Shown here piece by piece: positions 35,866 through 45,359 of a stretch of 64,000 bases of DNA. Made by a program: the position numbers and the translations under genes. Location: NCBI RefSeq assembly GCF_001657475.1, contig NZ_LXEY01000003.1:1-64000 (forward strand), read 5' to 3'. Origin of the DNA: Enteractinococcus helveticum. GTDB taxonomy: Bacteria; Actinomycetota; Actinomycetes; Actinomycetales; Micrococcaceae. Under the pieces are notes generated by a model. The model did not search any database and was not told where the DNA came from. It was given only the letters and a program-made list of their open reading frames with translations. How positions within the stretch are numbered: the first letter of the stretch is position 1; every line of letters starts with the position of its first letter.

Positions 35866-36705
35866 ATGGAAATTCCAGTGCCACGCATTCCCTTAGGCGA
35901 CTGGGTTGAAGTTGCCCTTGATTGGATCCTCGCGGTTCTTGGGGGATTCTTTACATTTATCCGGACCATCTTGGTCCAAGCCTACGAACTTCTCTTGTGG
36001 CTTCTCACTACACCTGAGTGGTGGATTGTCACTCTGGTACTGGCTGCTTTGGGCTGGTGGTTGCGAAGCTGGCAGCTGGCCCTTGGAACGGTCATTGGTT
36101 TCGTCATTATTGTCGGGGTCAATCAGTGGTCTAACGCCATGTCGACGCTCGCGTTGGTCACTATCGCAACGTTGATCGCCGTCATCTTTGCCATTCCCCT
36201 TGGTATCTTGGCTGCCAAGTCTCAAACCGCATCCAAGGTGCTGCGGCCTCTGATGGACTTTATCCAGACCATGCCGCCCATGGTTTACCTCATTCCGGCG
36301 CTGGTCATTTTCCGTGTGGGCGTTGTACCGGGCATGGTGGCCACCGTGATCTTCGCAATGGCACCCGGTGTACGTTTCACTGAACTGGGTATTCGCGGGG
36401 TAGACCGCGAAGTTGTCGAAGCTGGTAAAGCCTTCGGTTCGCCGCCCGGCAAAATCTTGCGTCAGATTCAGCTGCCACTGGCAATGCCAACCATCATGGC
36501 GGGCGTCAACCAGATCATCATGTTGTCACTGTCGATGGTGGTTATTGCCGGTATGGTCGGCGCCGGCGGCCTTGGTGGCGAAGTTGTGGCCTCGTTGAAC
36601 CGCATTAACGCTGGTCTTGGTTTCGAATCCGGTCTGGCCGTTGTCATCCTGGCGATGTACCTCGACCGCCTCACCTCGATGCAATCCAAGGCCAACTTGC
36701 ACTAA
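35866..36705 (+). CDS. Glycine betaine/proline ABC transporter permease
   Basis: This 279-residue inner-membrane subunit has about six hydrophobic segments after an amphipathic start. It shows the typical DFIQTMPPMVYLIPALVIF stretch and the EAA loop VDREVVEAGKAFGSPPGKIL, which contacts the ATPase. Its ATG follows the ATPase stop directly. It pairs with the ATPase upstream and with the binding lipoproteins downstream. Confidence 0.94.
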   Translation: MEIPVPRIPLGDWVEVALDWILAVLGGFFTFIRTILVQAYELLLWLLTTPEWWIVTLVLAALGWWLRSWQLALGTVIGFVIIVGVNQWSNAMSTLALVTIATLIAVIFAIPLGILAAKSQTASKVLRPLMDFIQTMPPMVYLIPALVIFRVGVVPGMVATVIFAMAPGVRFTELGIRGVDREVVEAGKAFGSPPGKILRQIQLPLAMPTIMAGVNQIIMLSLSMVVIAGMVGAGGLGGEVVASLNRINAGLGFESGLAVVILAMYLDRLTSMQSKANLH

Positions 36706-36757
36706 TTGGTGCTTCACTGCACCGCTTGTAATTCATAAATAAAATCACGAAAGGAAG

Positions 36758-37675
36758 ATGTTGACTTTGAAGTCACGTTTGTTCAAATCTGCAGCCGCAT
36801 TGTCGGTAGCCGCTCTCGCACTCACCGCTTGTGGTGATTCGGGGGATTCAACGGGTGGCGATGAAGCTGCTGCAGGGGGTAGCGGCGAGATTACAATCGG
36901 CGTCTTCAACGGTTGGGAAGAAGGCATCGCAGTATCTGAACTGTGGGCCTACGTACTGGAAGAAGAAGGTTATGCAGTAGATCTTCAGTACGCCGATCCC
37001 GCACCCGTCTACTCAGGCCTATCCACCAACGACTACAACGTGACACTGGACGCCTGGCTGCCAGTCACGCACGCTGACTACGTCGATGAATACGCTGATG
37101 ACATCGTTGACCTGGGCGCTTGGAACGAAGAGTCCTCGCTGCATTTTGCCGTCAACGAAGATGCGCCAATTGATTCCCTGGATGAACTGGCCGAAAACGC
37201 CGATGCGTTCAACAACCGGATTATCGGTATCGATCCGGGCGCCGGCCTGACGCAGATCACTGAAAATGAGGTCATCCCAACCTATGGCCTAGAAAACCTG
37301 GAGTACACCACATCAGGTACTCCAGCAATGCTGCAGGAATTGTCAAACGCCACTGAAGCAGGCGAGAACATCGTCGTTACCCTTTGGCGACCACACTGGG
37401 CATACGATGCCTTCCCAATTCGCGACCTGGAAGATCCTGAAGGCGCACTTGGCGATGTAGAATATCTGCACTCCTTCGCTAACGCGGAATGGGCCGCTGA
37501 TGAAGCCAACGCCGAAGTCGTTAGCTGGTTGGAAAACTTCACAATGGACTCGGACCTGCTGTACTCGTTGGAGAACGAGATGTTTAACGAGAACCAAGAT
37601 GTCGAGGACTACCGTCCGATCATCGAAGAATGGGCAGCAGCGAACCAAGAATACGTTGATGGTCTGACTCAGTAG
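36758..37675 (+). CDS. Glycine betaine-binding lipoprotein 1
   Basis: This OpuAC-type substrate-binding lipoprotein has 305 residues and the lipobox ALALTACGDS. Ligand-cage motifs are FNGWEEGIAVSELWAYVLEE, LDAWLPVTHADY and VTLWRPHWAYDAFPI, which supply the tryptophans that hold the trimethylammonium group. GAAAGGAAG precedes the ATG. It is close in sequence to the next gene and more distant from the orphan at 17704-18615. Confidence 0.94.
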   Translation: MLTLKSRLFKSAAALSVAALALTACGDSGDSTGGDEAAAGGSGEITIGVFNGWEEGIAVSELWAYVLEEEGYAVDLQYADPAPVYSGLSTNDYNVTLDAWLPVTHADYVDEYADDIVDLGAWNEESSLHFAVNEDAPIDSLDELAENADAFNNRIIGIDPGAGLTQITENEVIPTYGLENLEYTTSGTPAMLQELSNATEAGENIVVTLWRPHWAYDAFPIRDLEDPEGALGDVEYLHSFANAEWAADEANAEVVSWLENFTMDSDLLYSLENEMFNENQDVEDYRPIIEEWAAANQEYVDGLTQ

Positions 37676-37697
37676 TCGGTCCTTCAACTTGCTGACA

Positions 37698-37734
37698 GCC
37701 GCTGGCTTCCACCACCTATATGGAAGCCAGCGGC
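37698..37734 (+). promoter_or_regulatory. Stem-loop between the two binding-protein genes
   Basis: A perfect 14-bp stem (GCCGCTGGCTTCCA and complement, 9-nt loop) has no T-run after it. It may stabilise the upstream mRNA or cause partial read-through. Confidence 0.65.
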
Positions 37735-37774
37735 ACCAGCTTATCCACTCCACCTGACACCTAGGACACACACC

Positions 37775-38683
37775 ATGAAAATCTCAGCTCGTTTCTATAA
37801 GACAACTGCGGTGCTCTCTATTGCAGGACTAGCCTTAGTCGCCTGTGGCGACGACGGCGGAGACACCCAACAAGAAGGCAACGGCGAAGCACAAGGCGGT
37901 CCCGTAACAATCGGTGTTTTCAATGGCTGGGATGAGGGCATCGCCGTCTCCGAGCTGTGGAAATACGTACTTGATCAAAAAGGCTACGACGTGAGCCTTG
38001 AATACGCTGACCCCGCGCCGGCGTTTTCTGGGGTCGCCTCAGGCGACTATGACTTCCTGATGGACGCGTGGCTGCCATCCACACACGAGGATTACATCGC
38101 TGAATACGGCGACCAGTTGGAAGACCTCGGTGTTTGGAATAATGAAGCCGCGTTGACTATTGCAGTCAACGAGGATGCGCCCATCACCTCACTGGATGAG
38201 TTGGCGGATAACGCCGCTGAATTCAATAATCAGTTGATTGGTATTGAGCCGGGTGCAGGCCTGACCCGCATTACCACCGATGAGGTCATTCCAACATACG
38301 GCCTCGAGGATATGGAATATACAACGTCCTCGACCCCGGCAATGTTGCAAGAACTTCGAACCGCCATTGATAATGGCGACAACATAGTGGTGACCCTGTG
38401 GCGACCACACTGGGCCTACGACGAGTTCCCCATCCGTGACCTGGAAGATCCAGAAGGCGCGCTAGGTGAAGCCGAAAGCATTCACACTTTTGCTAACCCA
38501 ACCTTCGTGGAAGAAAACCCAGAAGTAGCCGAGTGGCTGCGCAACTTCGAGATGGATGGCGACACCCTCCACTCGCTAGAAAACCTCATGTTCAATGAGA
38601 ACCCAGACACCGATGATTACCAACCAATCGTTGAAGAATGGGTAGCCGAGAACCAAGAATACGTTGATGGTCTGACCAACTAA
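37775..38683 (+). CDS. Glycine betaine-binding lipoprotein 2
   Basis: This is a second OpuAC-type lipoprotein of the operon, 302 residues, with lipobox LALVACGDD. It keeps the cage motifs FNGWDEGIAVSELWKYVLDQ, MDAWLPSTHEDY and VTLWRPHWAYDEFPI. High similarity to the preceding protein suggests a tandem duplication with later divergence, perhaps for different solutes. The operon ends at the terminator 38705-38749. Confidence 0.94.
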   Translation: MKISARFYKTTAVLSIAGLALVACGDDGGDTQQEGNGEAQGGPVTIGVFNGWDEGIAVSELWKYVLDQKGYDVSLEYADPAPAFSGVASGDYDFLMDAWLPSTHEDYIAEYGDQLEDLGVWNNEAALTIAVNEDAPITSLDELADNAAEFNNQLIGIEPGAGLTRITTDEVIPTYGLEDMEYTTSSTPAMLQELRTAIDNGDNIVVTLWRPHWAYDEFPIRDLEDPEGALGEAESIHTFANPTFVEENPEVAEWLRNFEMDGDTLHSLENLMFNENPDTDDYQPIVEEWVAENQEYVDGLTN

Positions 38684-38704
38684 CCAGCCAGCCATCGACC
38701 CAGA

Positions 38705-38749
38705 CAAAAGCCGTTGACTGCCACATAGCGTGGCAATCAACGGCTTTTG
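38705..38749 (+). terminator. Terminator of the betaine operon
   Basis: A long stem, CAAAAGCCGTTGA pairing with TCAACGGCTTTTG plus TGCCAC/GTGGCA inside, lies 20 bases after the operon's last stop. Confidence 0.88.
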
Positions 38750-38894
38750 TCATGAGATACAGGACATTGGCGTTCGCTGGTGTGGAAAATTTCTGCGTTC
38801 AGTACACAGTTTCGTTCCAAGCCTTGTCTCGAAACACTTTCCGCACAGATCTTTGGCGATAATAAGCGTAGGGAATCCTAGCGAAAGGAATTAC

Positions 38895-39626
38895 TTGGCA
38901 GCTTCGCTCTCAACGCGACAACAACTTTTGGCTGTAGGCCTCACAGCCAATGCCGGCTTTGTGGATGGCCTATTTTTCATCCACCTGGGTGGATATTTCG
39001 TATCGTTCATGTCGGGAAACTCAACACGTGCAGCGGCCGCTTTGGCTGAGGGCCACGTTCAGGAATGGTTCGCAGCAGCCCTGCTGATCTTTTGTTTCGT
39101 CGTCGGGGTGATGCTGGCATCTTTTGCTGTTCGTTTTGGCCCGAAACGTTTCCACCCTCCCGCAGAATCCCTGCTCTCTCAACAGGTAACGCCGCACGGT
39201 TCGGCAGTCTGGACAGCCTATTTGCTCATGCTGCTGGGCGGCATCACCGCCAGCATCCCAGTTCTTTCGCCATATGCTCCCTTTGTGATTGCCTCGGCCA
39301 CCGGAGCGGTGAACGGAACCTTCACCCGACGAGGTGAGGTGACCGTCGGACTGACCTATATGACCGGAACACTGGTAAAAATGGGACAATCCCTGGCCTC
39401 GGCGATCGCATTGCGCTCCTCGGTCTATCTGTTCCGGTTCGTGCGATATCTGTTCTTGTGGTCGGCGATCGCCGTCGGCGCCCTGCTTGGTGCATGGGCT
39501 TACGTCGTCATGGGACTGTCTTCGGTCTGGTTAGCGGTTGTGGCCATGACCCTCTTGGCGATCATGCTCACCTGGCGAGTTCAACGACGCCACGAACGTC
39601 GTCTTCCACGTCCGCAGACTTCCTAG
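38895..39626 (+). CDS. DUF1275 (YoaK-like) membrane protein
   Basis: This 243-residue membrane protein has about six hydrophobic segments. The family hallmark VGLTANAGFVDGLFFIHLGG is followed by FVSFMSGNSTRAAAAL. The function of the family is unknown; a transporter role is often suggested. A longer frame begins at 38730, but that lies in the preceding terminator. I chose the TTG at 38895, which has GAAAGGA upstream and gives the usual family N-terminus. Confidence 0.88.
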   Translation: MAASLSTRQQLLAVGLTANAGFVDGLFFIHLGGYFVSFMSGNSTRAAAALAEGHVQEWFAAALLIFCFVVGVMLASFAVRFGPKRFHPPAESLLSQQVTPHGSAVWTAYLLMLLGGITASIPVLSPYAPFVIASATGAVNGTFTRRGEVTVGLTYMTGTLVKMGQSLASAIALRSSVYLFRFVRYLFLWSAIAVGALLGAWAYVVMGLSSVWLAVVAMTLLAIMLTWRVQRRHERRLPRPQTS

Positions 39627-39641
39627 AGCCATGAAAGGTCT

Positions 39642-39676
39642 GTGGGGTCCTACCATCGGTCATGGTAGGACCCCAC
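39642..39676. terminator. Bidirectional terminator between convergent genes
   Basis: GTGGGGTCCTACCAT and its exact complement with a 5-nt loop lie between the DUF1275 gene and aceB, which converge. Confidence 0.85.
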
Positions 39677-39703
39677 AAACTGTGAGCACACGAGGAAGTT
39701 GTG

Positions 39704-41365
39704 TTAGACGCTGACTTTCATCTCAGCGGCGAGATAGCGTTCATAGGCGGGTATGGTCAAGAAGTCCTCGAAGTTTTCTGACAGTGCTGATTCGGTAAAG
39801 AGTTCTTTTGCGTCATCGAGTCGATCGCCGTCATAACGAGTTAACGCTGCAAAGACGTCGTTGATTTTTTGTGTGACCCATTCAGCGGTGATCGGTTTCA
39901 TGGAGCCATCTTCACGCTGGGCTTCGGAACCCGAGTGGATCCACTGCCAAATCTGGGAACGGGAGATCTCGGCGGTGGCAGCGTCCTCCATCAGTCCGTT
40001 GATCGCAGCGGCACCGGAACCGTTCAGCCAGGCATCCATGTAACGGATGCCGACTTCGATATTGGTTTCCAATCCGGCTTCGGTAATCGATCCGGTGGTG
40101 GCCTGCACGTTGAGTAGCCCCTGAGCGTAAGGGACTACGTCGTCGCGTTTATTGGTCCGAATCTGGTGTGGTGCATCGAGCAGGAGTTCGTCGAAGACCC
40201 CCATACAGATCGGCACCAGACCGGGGTGTGCTACCCACGAACCGTCAAAACCATCGTTGGCTTCACGAGTTTTATCTTCCCGAACTTTCGCCAGGGCTTC
40301 TTTGGTGCGTTCCGGATTGGAAGAATCGGGAATGAAAGCGCTCATCCCGCCGATGGCCGAAGCGCCACGTTTATGACAGGTATGGACTAACAGGTCGGTA
40401 TAGGCCCGCATCATCGGTTGAGTCATGGACACGGCGGCTCGATCGGGCAGCACATATTCGGTTCCGGAGTCGCGGAAGGTTTTGATGATCGAGAAGATGT
40501 AATCCCAGCGTCCAGCATTCAGCCCGGCGGCGTGGTTGCGGAGCTGGTAGAGGATCTCTTCCATCTGGAAGGCAGCGGTGATCGTCTCGATCAACACGGT
40601 GGCCCGGATTGTACCCTGTGGGATGCCTAGGTAGTCCTGGGCTTTATTGAACACACAGTTCCACCAGCGAGCTTCCAGATGATGCTCGAGTTTCGGCAGG
40701 TAATAATAGGGTCCGCGACCTAATTCGACGAGCTTGTCCGCGTTATGGAAGAAGTACAGCCCAAAGTCCATCAGCGAACCTGACAGCGGCTGGTCGTCGA
40801 TGAGGATATGTGATTCTTCTAGATGCAGCCCTCGGGGACGAACAATTATGGTCGGCATCTGCGCCAGTGCTGGTTTCTTCAACCGATACGCTTTGCCGTG
40901 TTCCGAGGTGAAGTCAATGTCGTGTCGGATGGCGTCGTAGAGATTGACCTGACCGTTGACCATATTGGTCCAGTATGGTGACGAGGCGTCTTCGAAATCG
41001 GCCAGCCAGCACTTTGCACCTGAGTTCAAAGCGTTGATGGTCATTTTGCGATCGACCGGACCGGTGATTTCGACTCGACGATCTTTGAGACCTGGAGCCA
41101 GGGGAGCGACCCGCCATGAATCATCTTCACGAATGCTGCGCGTGGATTTCTCGAAATCAAGCGGTTGACCGGCTGCCACCTTGGCCCGAGCGTCTTGGCG
41201 TGCGTCGAGCAGTTCAAGACGGCGCGGGTTTTGTTTGGTGTGCAGATGAGCCAGGAAATCTAGGGCTTGATCGGTGAGGACTTCGCGCTGCCGTGCATCC
41301 AGTTCACCGAACACGGTCACATCGATGCCTTCAGGTGTTGTGTGGTGGATAGTTGACGATGCCAT
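39704..41365 (-). CDS. aceB: Malate synthase A
   Basis: This enzyme condenses glyoxylate with acetyl-CoA to malate, the second step of the glyoxylate shunt. The 553-residue length and motifs (KCWLADFEDASSPYWTNMVN; VRPRGLHLEES; GRWDYIFSIIKTFRD; DGSWVAHPGLVPI) fit the A isoform. It follows aceA by 30 bases on the same strand, so the two are probably one operon. Transcription likely depends on the divergent RamB-like regulator. Confidence 0.97.
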   Translation of the reverse strand: MASSTIHHTTPEGIDVTVFGELDARQREVLTDQALDFLAHLHTKQNPRRLELLDARQDARAKVAAGQPLDFEKSTRSIREDDSWRVAPLAPGLKDRRVEITGPVDRKMTINALNSGAKCWLADFEDASSPYWTNMVNGQVNLYDAIRHDIDFTSEHGKAYRLKKPALAQMPTIIVRPRGLHLEESHILIDDQPLSGSLMDFGLYFFHNADKLVELGRGPYYYLPKLEHHLEARWWNCVFNKAQDYLGIPQGTIRATVLIETITAAFQMEEILYQLRNHAAGLNAGRWDYIFSIIKTFRDSGTEYVLPDRAAVSMTQPMMRAYTDLLVHTCHKRGASAIGGMSAFIPDSSNPERTKEALAKVREDKTREANDGFDGSWVAHPGLVPICMGVFDELLLDAPHQIRTNKRDDVVPYAQGLLNVQATTGSITEAGLETNIEVGIRYMDAWLNGSGAAAINGLMEDAATAEISRSQIWQWIHSGSEAQREDGSMKPITAEWVTQKINDVFAALTRYDGDRLDDAKELFTESALSENFEDFLTIPAYERYLAAEMKVSV

Positions 41366-41395
41366 GGCGGGTGCTCCTTATCTGGTCTAGGCGAA

Positions 41396-42700
41396 CTAGA
41401 ACTGTTGTGCTTCGGTCGAATCAGCCAAAGCGGTGGTGGAAGATTCTGGGTTAACGGTGGTGGAGATGATGTCGAAGTAGCCAGTGCCAACTTCGCGCTG
41501 GTGACGGGTAGCGGTGAAACCGTCTTTTTCTGCTGCGAACTCGGCTTCTTGCAGCTCAACGAATGCTGACATCTGGCGGTCTGCATAACCCTTTGCCAGA
41601 TTAAACATCGAGTAGTTCAGCGAGTGGAAACCAGCCAGCGTAATGAACTGGAAGGTATAACCCATCGATGCCAGCTCGCGCTGGAATTTGGCGATGGTTT
41701 CGTCATCCAGGTTGGCTTTCCAATTGAATGACGGCGAGCAGTTGTAAGCCAGCATCTGGTCCGGGAACTCGGCTTTGACGGCTTCGGCAAACTGACGAGC
41801 CACATCCAGATCAGGCGTGGAGGTTTCCATCCACAACAAATCGGAGTACGGTGCGTAAGCCTTAGCACGGGCAATCGAGGGTTCCAGACCGTTTTTGATG
41901 TAGTAGAAACCTTCAGAAGAGCGTTCCCCGGTCAGGAATTGATGATCGCGTTCATCAATGTCGGACTGCAGTAAAGTAGCGGCTTCGGCGTCGGTGCGTG
42001 CCACGATCAGTGAGGAAACACCGGCGACGTCGGCGGCTAGGCGTGCAGCGTTGAGGGTGCGCACGTGATGCGAAGTTGGGATCAGGACTTTACCACCCAG
42101 GTGGCCACATTTCTTTTCGGATGCGACCTGATCTTCCCAGTGCACCCCCGCAGCGCCGGCGTTGATCATCGATTTCATGAGTTCGTATGCATTCAGGGGA
42201 CCACCAAAACCGGCTTCGGCGTCAGCAACAATGGGGACCAGGTAATCTTCAACGGTCTGGATGCCTTCTGCCCATTCGATTTGATCGGCACGCATCAGCG
42301 CATTATTGATGCGACGAACGACTTGCGGCACCGAGTTGGCTGGGTACAGGGACTGGTCAGGGTAGGTATGGCCTGACAGGTTGGCATCGGCGGCAACCTG
42401 CCAACCAGATAGGTAGATCGCCCGCAGGCCAGCTTTGACTTGCTGGACAGCCTGGCCACCAGTCATCGCCCCCAGTGCATTGGTGAATTTGCCTTCGGTA
42501 TGCTCGCTGGTGAGTTGGTCCCAGAGTTTCTCCGCGCCACGTTTCGCCAGGGTGTGTTCTTCCTGAACGCGACCGCGAAGTCGCACGACTTCTTCGGCTG
42601 TGAAGTCGCGGGTGATGTTGGCCCACCGTGGATTAGAATTCCAGTCTTCTTGGATCTGGTCAGCTGCCGCCTGGATTGCCTGTGTGTTTGCCTGTTCCAT
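41396..42700 (-). CDS. aceA: Isocitrate lyase
   Basis: This enzyme splits isocitrate to succinate and glyoxylate, the first step of the glyoxylate shunt. The 434-residue protein has the active-site loop [14 protein letters not shown] with the catalytic cysteine, and [18 protein letters not shown]. The frame is open to 42790, but the ATG at 42700 has GGGAG four bases upstream and gives the usual start [10 protein letters not shown]. It precedes aceB. Confidence 0.97.
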   Translation of the reverse strand: MEQANTQAIQAAADQIQEDWNSNPRWANITRDFTAEEVVRLRGRVQEEHTLAKRGAEKLWDQLTSEHTEGKFTNALGAMTGGQAVQQVKAGLRAIYLSGWQVAADANLSGHTYPDQSLYPANSVPQVVRRINNALMRADQIEWAEGIQTVEDYLVPIVADAEAGFGGPLNAYELMKSMINAGAAGVHWEDQVASEKKCGHLGGKVLIPTSHHVRTLNAARLAADVAGVSSLIVARTDAEAATLLQSDIDERDHQFLTGERSSEGFYYIKNGLEPSIARAKAYAPYSDLLWMETSTPDLDVARQFAEAVKAEFPDQMLAYNCSPSFNWKANLDDETIAKFQRELASMGYTFQFITLAGFHSLNYSMFNLAKGYADRQMSAFVELQEAEFAAEKDGFTATRHQREVGTGYFDIISTTVNPESSTTALADSTEAQQF

Positions 42701-43140
42701 GGTTCTCCCTAATTCACAGTTCGTTTGATGTTGCAGAGGTCCGGTACTTCCAAAGAAGCCTTGACTAGGTAGCTCATTGCTACTGTGCAATCGGTGTAGG
42801 AACTACTTTGCCGTGGTTCACAAGCGGAAAATAGACGCCTAGGCAGAAAAGAATTGCCAAAATTTCCGTAACGAAAGGTTTTCTGGATTTTCAAGCCAAA
42901 TGCGGGTGGGTGGCGAGACCGTGTCGTAAGTTAACAAAATATTGATGAATCTTACTTAGATAAAATCTAGCTATTTTGTTTGAGATTACTACTTCTGTGG
43001 AAAAGCGGACGAGAAGTTGTCGAAAATAATTTGCGAATATCGGCTGACAGCGGCGCATTACTGCTGGACGGCTGTCCGGTGGAGGGGTGATTTTTGCCTT
43101 AGGTCTGTGAATAAAGCCTGATGTTGACTAAGCTGCCCAT
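42701..43140. promoter_or_regulatory. aceA-ramB divergent promoter region
   Basis: This 440-base region holds AT-rich stretches and several sequences loosely like the RamB box (core TTTGCAAA). They are AATTTGCGAA near 43028, AATTGCCAAAATTT near 42851 and ACTTTGCCG near 42806. None is a perfect match. Promoters for both directions must lie here, but I could not place -10/-35 pairs with confidence. Confidence 0.35.
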
Positions 43141-44637
43141 ATGACTTCACTCACCGGTCCTGATGCAAGTGCACGGCAAGATACTGAGGCGATTCCACAA
43201 TCCTCGATCGACCCGGTCATTCTGGGATATCGATTGCGACATTTTCGTACCGCTGCTTCCTTGACCCTGGACGAGTTAGCGGAAAAGGTCGGTGCTACAG
43301 CTTCTCATCTATCGATGATCGAAAATGGCAAGCGCGAACCGAAGTTGTCATTGCTGACCGAGGCTGCAGAACATCTGGGTGTCGAGATTGCAGATCTCTT
43401 ACAGCCCGAGGCCCCGTCTGCTCGTGCGGCATTAGAAATCTCGGTCGAAAAAGCACAACGTACTCGGCATTGGCAGGCGATGGGACTTCCGATCATTCGG
43501 GTCTCTTCGCGGATGCCCACCGAAGTTCTCGAAGTTATTGACGGACTGACCCGTGAACTACGTCGCCAGCACGCCGAACAAGCCGCAACTCCAGAAGAAG
43601 CTCGCCGAGCCAATGTTGCGATGCGAAAAGAACAGCGGGAGCGCAATAATTACTATGCCGAGCTGGAATCTCAAGCCAATGAACTCTTGGCCGCCGTGGG
43701 CCACGACGCCGGCCCATTGTCCTATCACGCGATAGCTGACATCGCCGATCACCTGAACTTCGAACTGCGATTCATTTCCTCGTTGCCGCACTCGACACGT
43801 TCCGTGACGGACCTCAAGAATCGCATTATCTTTCTTGCAGATGCACGCAATCCAGATCATGATCCACGATCTGTGGCGCTCCAAGCACTCGTCTCGTATG
43901 TATTAGGTCATGGGGAGCCGGTGGACTATAAGGATTTCCTCCGCCAGCGGGTCTATACCAACTACATGACGGCCGCGCTCATGATGCCCGAGAAACCTCT
44001 GGTCAAAATGCTTAGGCAGCGCAAAGAGAACCGCGATATCGCAATTGAAGATATTCGAGACGCCTATTCAGTTTCGTATGAATCCGCCGCGCACCGATTT
44101 ACCAATGTGGCGACCCGTCATCTGGAAGTTGAATGTCACTTTCAAAAAGTTCACGAATCGGGTGTGCTGCATAAGGCCTATGAAAACGATGGGGTGAATT
44201 TTCCAGTCGATTCCATCGGGGCCATCGAAGGTCAAGCTGCCTGTCGGTATTGGACATCGCGGGAAGTCTTCAACACAAGTGATCGTTTTAGACCGTTCAA
44301 CCAGTACACAGATACGGTTGTAGGCACCTTTTGGTGCACGGCCGTGGTGGAGCCATCGCAGTCGTCGCTATTTTCTTTATCGGTGGGGGTTCCCTTTGAA
44401 CAAGCACGGTGGTTCCGCGGAGCCGATACCGCAGAGCGCTCACGGTCGCATTGTCCAGATCCAACCTGTTGCCGCACTCCGTCGCCAGAGCTGGAAGCAC
44501 AATGGGGCGGCTATGCCTGGCCTGCAGCACGCACCAATGCGCACATGTTGGCCGCAATGCCGCCCGGCGCTTTCCCAGGGGTTGACGACGTTGCCGTGTA
44601 TGAGTTTTTAGCTACTCAAGAACATTTCCATCAGTGA
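43141..44637 (+). CDS. ramB: RamB-type transcriptional regulator (XRE HTH + acyl regulator domain)
   Basis: This 498-residue regulator has an N-terminal XRE helix-turn-helix (LRHFRTAASLTLDELAEKVG, then SHLSMIENGKREP). A central coiled region and a C-terminal ImmA/IrrE-like and short-chain acyl-responsive part follow, with VGVPFEQARWFRGAD and the Cys cluster CPDPTCCRTPSPE. RamB of corynebacteria controls acetate and glyoxylate genes. Position next to aceA, in the opposite direction, supports the call. Confidence 0.9.
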   Translation: MTSLTGPDASARQDTEAIPQSSIDPVILGYRLRHFRTAASLTLDELAEKVGATASHLSMIENGKREPKLSLLTEAAEHLGVEIADLLQPEAPSARAALEISVEKAQRTRHWQAMGLPIIRVSSRMPTEVLEVIDGLTRELRRQHAEQAATPEEARRANVAMRKEQRERNNYYAELESQANELLAAVGHDAGPLSYHAIADIADHLNFELRFISSLPHSTRSVTDLKNRIIFLADARNPDHDPRSVALQALVSYVLGHGEPVDYKDFLRQRVYTNYMTAALMMPEKPLVKMLRQRKENRDIAIEDIRDAYSVSYESAAHRFTNVATRHLEVECHFQKVHESGVLHKAYENDGVNFPVDSIGAIEGQAACRYWTSREVFNTSDRFRPFNQYTDTVVGTFWCTAVVEPSQSSLFSLSVGVPFEQARWFRGADTAERSRSHCPDPTCCRTPSPELEAQWGGYAWPAARTNAHMLAAMPPGAFPGVDDVAVYEFLATQEHFHQ

Positions 44638-44780
44638 GCGAATTTCGCCGCTATGCGCCTTGCCCAACCCGGGCGCCGCTGTTAAGGTAGGTATTACTAA
44701 ACTATTAGCGACAGCTGTGTCCTTTTCCGGTTTATCTTGCACAGCTCGTTGTCCTACCGAACGAAAGGTGCCCACCGCAC

Positions 44781-45308
44781 ATGCGTCTGACCCTTGGTAA
44801 ATTCGTTGTTCACCCTCAGCACGGTCCTGCGGAGGTCGTTGAGCGTAAAACCAGGAAGGTCAAAGGTGAAGACGTCGAATACGTGGTGCTGGAAGTAGAA
44901 GATCAGCGCCTCCAGATCGCCGTTCCCGAAGACAGCCTGTCAGAAATTGGCGTCCGTGATTTGGCCAGCCACACTCGGTTGCGCAAACTGATGTCGCTGC
45001 TTGCCAAGACCGGTGACAAACTCGAAAAGCAGTGGTCCCGTCGTCTGAAAGCTCTGCGCGAGAAACTCGCCACTGGTGACCTCGACAACGTCGCAGAAGT
45101 CGCCCGTGACCTCTACCGTCGTCAGCAGGAAAAAGACCTGTCCATGGCGGAACGCAACCTGTACCAGGAAGCCAAAGACATGCTCGTGGCAGAGGTTGCG
45201 CTCGTGCTGGATGTTGACCACGAAGAAGCAGAACGCACAATCGATGGTGCCATTGATGGCGTCCCGTTGACTCGTCTGGGCCTGGATCGCGGCAAAGACA
45301 AGAAATAA
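44781..45308 (+). CDS. carD: CarD-family RNA polymerase regulator
   Basis: This 175-residue protein binds the RNA polymerase beta subunit and stabilises open complexes. It begins MRLTLGKFVVHPQHGPAEVV, the CarD/TRCF interaction domain, and continues with a helical C-terminal DNA-contact domain (TGDLDNVAEVARDLYRRQQE). The ATG has GAAAGGTG upstream. A terminator follows. Confidence 0.97.
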   Translation: MRLTLGKFVVHPQHGPAEVVERKTRKVKGEDVEYVVLEVEDQRLQIAVPEDSLSEIGVRDLASHTRLRKLMSLLAKTGDKLEKQWSRRLKALREKLATGDLDNVAEVARDLYRRQQEKDLSMAERNLYQEAKDMLVAEVALVLDVDHEEAERTIDGAIDGVPLTRLGLDRGKDKK

Positions 45309-45316
45309 TAAGGATT

Positions 45317-45356
45317 TACACAAAAGCGGTTTCGAGAGATCGGGGCCGCTTTTGTG
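45317..45356. terminator. Terminator between carD and enolase-superfamily gene
   Basis: ACAAAAGCGG pairs with CCGCTTTTGT around a loop; both flanking genes converge on it. Confidence 0.75.
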
Positions 45357-45359
45357 TTG

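Noticed and set aside
38730..38894. N-terminal extension of the DUF1275 gene
   Set aside because: The first codons lie in the terminator of the preceding operon, and a better start with a ribosome site is at 38895.
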